A stretch of 16,174 bases of DNA from an uncultured Lachnospiraceae bacterium (GTDB lineage Bacteria > Bacillota > Clostridia > Lachnospirales > Lachnospiraceae), in the NCBI GenBank assembly GCA_947594085.1, contig CANQEB010000025.1, positions 1 through 16,174 of the forward strand, read 5' to 3'. How positions within the stretch are numbered: position 1 is the first letter of the stretch; each line of letters begins with the position of its first letter. Below are positions 13,755 to 16,174 of this stretch, piece after piece. The notes below the pieces were generated by a model, which made no database searches, was not told the origin of the DNA, and saw only the letters and a list, made by a program, of their open reading frames with translations. The position numbers and the translations under genes were made by a program.

Positions 13755-15488
13755 CTATTGTTCAGAACCTACAATGAACGTCCTGTTGCGGACAAACTGC
13801 TCCACATCTGCCTCAAAACGCCCTTCGCCCAAATTCCGAAAACCAAGCTTCTCATAAATGTCCTTTACCATAGCATTTTTGGGCGTTTGAATATATTCTC
13901 CGACTACTCTTTTATACCCTTCTTTCCTTGCTGTGTCAATCACTTTATTGATGATGAATTCTTCCATTCCACGCTTGAGAACACGGCAACTCATCAGCCA
14001 ATTGTACATAAAGAGCGTGTCAGAATCTGTCTTCTCCAGGATCACGACACTGATCAGACCGTGATCGCCAAAGTCGTCCCGCAAGGTGAAATAAAATGTG
14101 ATAAAGCGGTCATCCTCCGCCATGCGCTCGATTTCCGCCTCCGTACAGCGCACCGTCCGCAGATTGAACTGGTTTGAGCGCTGTGTCAGCTGCGCGATCC
14201 GCGGAAATTGGAATCGGTCAAACGGTTTCACCTCGGCCACCATATTTAGGCTCTGCAAGTACTCATCGTAGTTCTGGTACTGCTGCCTGCTGATCGTGCG
14301 CTTCGCCTCCGCCTGATACTGCTGTGTCCGGTCCTTGTCGGACTCGCTGCTTGACGCTGTTTCAAACAGATTCAAGGCGCGCAAATGGCTCAGATACTGT
14401 GCGGGATCCTCCGGCAGCTCCGGCACTGTAATATCTGGAATAGCACGTCGCACCTGCTCCCGCTCAAAAGGATTATCGTCAAGAAACACGATACTGTCCA
14501 TTCCGATGTTGAGCGTTTCCTGGATAAATCGGATGTTGGAAGCCTTGTCCTCCCAATTCGCCACGAACATCGAGAAATCATCGAGGCGCAGGACCATCTC
14601 AGGATGTTTCAGGAACGGCTCCTTCGCCGTATTTTCGTCATTCTTACTGCAAACCGCGAGCACAATTCCCCGGTTTTTCAATTCCTTAAGCCAGATTTGG
14701 AACTCTTCAAACGCGTGTCCAAGACCAAGCTCACCGATCTGGATCCCTTCCAGGCCATCGTCCCCGATCACGCCGCCCCAGAGCGTATTGTCCAAATCCG
14801 TAATGACACACTTGCGAATCGCCCCGGAGACTGCCTTCACGATATCTGTGACCTGCTTTGCCACCTCCGGCAGAACCGCAGTCGACAGTGGCATTTTAGC
14901 AATGTAATACAGCTTGTCGTCATACGCGATCTCCCTGCCGCATTGCAGTTGAATCCCATTCAGATCCATGAAAAAGACGTTTTTGATCTCCTGCGCCCCA
15001 TCCATGAGCAGGCAGTTCAACCGCTTCACCTGATAAAGGAAAGAAGCTTTTGTCTTCGCGGCATAGTTGCCATATATGCGGTCATCAAACTCAACAAACA
15101 AAAACTGAATAATGCTGCAGGATAGCTGCTGTCTGTTCACCAGATCCCAGTAGGAGCGTATCTTTTGATAGATTTTGTCCGCAAAGCCTGTCTTGTCTTC
15201 CGTCTCGGCAAACGTATGGTAAAGCTTCTCAGAGCACATATAGATCAGGGCAAACTGTGCCCCGAATTGGCAGAATTCGGAGCTTGGATCCAGAAGCTGG
15301 GCGTCGATCTGATTGTAATCCGCATCATAGATTTTGAATGCCATGTTCTCTTCGACCCCATAGCCCTGAATAGCTGTCGCAAGGTGCTGTGTTGCGCAGT
15401 CTCCCAAGACTGCCAACCGATACTCACGGCACCCTGTCATATCTGTCTTGCAGTTTTTTTTCAGCTTTGTAAATGTAATCCCGGTCAT
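13755..15488 (-). CDS. FkbH-like protein: HAD (subfamily IIIC) glyceryl transferase/phosphatase with GNAT-like C-terminus
   Basis: A 577-residue full-length FkbH homologue. Characterised FkbH proteins take D-1,3-bisphosphoglycerate, remove phosphate and load a glyceryl group onto an acyl carrier protein, for example for methoxymalonyl-ACP or tetronates. The N-terminal region (about 20-200) is SGNH-like with LGDCATQHL at 28-36; the serine position is cysteine (Cys31). The HAD domain has DLDNTLWGG at 231-239 (Asp231, Asp233), SKNDE at 281-285, Lys315 in WEDKASN and FLDDNPFEREQVR at 336-348. A GNAT-like domain (about 440-560) ends with a YEKLGF motif. I kept the ATG at 15488; an internal ATG 16 codons later has no better ribosome site. 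It lies 35 nt after the transketolase gene and 14 nt before the ACP gene. Confidence 0.94.
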   Translation of the reverse strand: MTGITFTKLKKNCKTDMTGCREYRLAVLGDCATQHLATAIQGYGVEENMAFKIYDADYNQIDAQLLDPSSEFCQFGAQFALIYMCSEKLYHTFAETEDKTGFADKIYQKIRSYWDLVNRQQLSCSIIQFLFVEFDDRIYGNYAAKTKASFLYQVKRLNCLLMDGAQEIKNVFFMDLNGIQLQCGREIAYDDKLYYIAKMPLSTAVLPEVAKQVTDIVKAVSGAIRKCVITDLDNTLWGGVIGDDGLEGIQIGELGLGHAFEEFQIWLKELKNRGIVLAVCSKNDENTAKEPFLKHPEMVLRLDDFSMFVANWEDKASNIRFIQETLNIGMDSIVFLDDNPFEREQVRRAIPDITVPELPEDPAQYLSHLRALNLFETASSSESDKDRTQQYQAEAKRTISRQQYQNYDEYLQSLNMVAEVKPFDRFQFPRIAQLTQRSNQFNLRTVRCTEAEIERMAEDDRFITFYFTLRDDFGDHGLISVVILEKTDSDTLFMYNWLMSCRVLKRGMEEFIINKVIDTARKEGYKRVVGEYIQTPKNAMVKDIYEKLGFRNLGEGRFEADVEQFVRNRTFIVGSEQ

Positions 15489-15523
15489 TTTCCAAACATC
15501 CTGTTCCCTTTTCTGGTTTCGCC

Positions 15524-16174
15524 TCAGGAATTATCTTCCCCAAGATAATCCATGATCTGGCGAGCGATTCCGCAGGCGTCCAAACCATTCGCCGCCTTCA
15601 CCTGGTCATGCGTGCCATATCCTTTCGCAAAGCAATTCTGAAGGCCGATCCGTCTAAGCCGAACCCCCGCGCCAACCTCAGAAAGTGCTTCCGCGATCGC
15701 ACTTCCCAGCCCACCAGTGACACTGTGCTCTTCCACAGAGAAAAGCACTGGATATCTCCTGGCAAGCGCAAGCACATTCTCTGTGTCAAACGGCACGATC
15801 GTCGGTACATTGACCACCGCCAAGTCTACTCCTTGCCCCGAGAGCAACTCCACAGCCGAAAGAACCTCCGATACGATACTTCCCGTCGCAAAAATACAGG
15901 CATCAGCACCCTCTCTGAGCACATACTGTTTTCCTGTCACAAACTCATAGTCATTCAAGTAGACATCCGGCTCGTTGTTCATTCCGATCTTGATGTACAC
16001 CGGTCCCTGGATCTCATACGCAGCCCAAATCGCCTTCTCCACCTCCCGCGGGCAGGCCGGCGAAAAAATCGTGAGGTTTGGCAGGCTCCGCAGCGCGCCC
16101 AAATCTTCCGTCGTGTGATGTGTCACGCCCAGCGTGCTCCAGGAAAGTCCCGCTCCCATGCCAACGATTTTCAC
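15524..16174 (-). CDS. transketolase C-terminal subunit (pyrimidine-binding and C-terminal domains), 5' end cut
   Basis: The last 216 residues of a split transketolase-like protein; the frame is still open at the window edge and the first methionine there is internal. Visible features are the WSTLGVTHHTTEDLGALRSLPN segment of the pyrimidine-binding domain, then FSPACPREV and GPVYIKIG, and a C-terminal domain with VEEHSVTGGLGSAIAE. Split transketolases transfer two-carbon ketol groups with thiamine diphosphate; they also serve secondary pathways, where a ketose-derived C2 unit ends up on a carrier protein. An N-terminal subunit should lie just outside the window. Its position 35 nt before the FkbH gene suggests that it feeds the same carrier-protein pathway, but supply of a sugar precursor is also possible. 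Confidence 0.93.
   Translation of the reverse strand: MKIVGMGAGLSWSTLGVTHHTTEDLGALRSLPNLTIFSPACPREVEKAIWAAYEIQGPVYIKIGMNNEPDVYLNDYEFVTGKQYVLREGADACIFATGSIVSEVLSAVELLSGQGVDLAVVNVPTIVPFDTENVLALARRYPVLFSVEEHSVTGGLGSAIAEALSEVGAGVRLRRIGLQNCFAKGYGTHDQVKAANGLDACGIARQIMDYLGEDNS

Noticed and set aside
14385..15125. Plus-strand frame of 246 codons opposite the FkbH gene
   Set aside because: It is antisense to a complete HAD domain, has no motif and no ribosome site, and opposes the operon direction.
16120..16174. Methionine at the right edge as the true start of the transketolase gene
   Set aside because: The following residues are already inside the pyrimidine-binding domain and the frame is open at the edge, so the gene is cut rather than beginning there.

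Overview
This looks like chromosomal DNA from an anaerobic Clostridia member, most likely Lachnospiraceae-like. That is inferred from an FprA flavo-diiron protein, a DUF4364 regulator, strong AGGAGG-type ribosome binding sites, sigma-A promoters and a SleB-type hydrolase. I see no rRNA, tRNA, CRISPR array or insertion sequence. Most of the window concerns the cell surface.

Region 1 (1-3756, all minus strand) is a polysaccharide operon read as rmlB, rmlA, rmlC, then a Wzm/TagG-type ABC permease, with a possible further gene running off the left edge. It makes dTDP-4-keto-L-rhamnose and exports a glycan. rmlD and the transporter ATPase are not in the window. A good sigma-A promoter precedes rmlB, with two tandem copies of a CATGCATG-containing repeat directly upstream of its -35 box.

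Region 2 (3863-5767, minus) holds a membrane-anchored, divergent CE4 polysaccharide deacetylase behind an unrecognised 107-residue single-pass membrane protein. They share a near-consensus promoter whose spacer is filled by a palindrome.

Region 3 (5828-7782, plus) has a DUF4364 winged-helix regulator and fprA, which reduces O2 or NO. A hairpin lies between them and a good terminator follows fprA.

Region 4 (7878-9637, minus) is a secreted cell-wall hydrolase: two SH3-like domains, an acidic Tyr/Asp/Thr repeat linker, an aromatic YYD repeat block and a SleB-type domain. Its upstream region carries TGTTAA/TGTTAC repeats that match the WalR (YycF) box.

Region 5 (9666-16174, minus) is the most interesting part. 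It is a tightly packed operon of at least seven genes: transketolase C-terminal subunit (cut by the window edge), FkbH-type glyceryl transferase, free-standing acyl carrier protein, MaoC-type dehydratase, MBOAT acyltransferase, SGNH-type membrane protein and SDR reductase. Spacings run from a 4-nt overlap to 35 nt. The set looks like a self-contained route that builds an unusual short acyl group on a dedicated carrier protein and hands it to an MBOAT/SGNH pair for attachment to an extracellular glycan. The families are recognised; the combined pathway and its product are inference.
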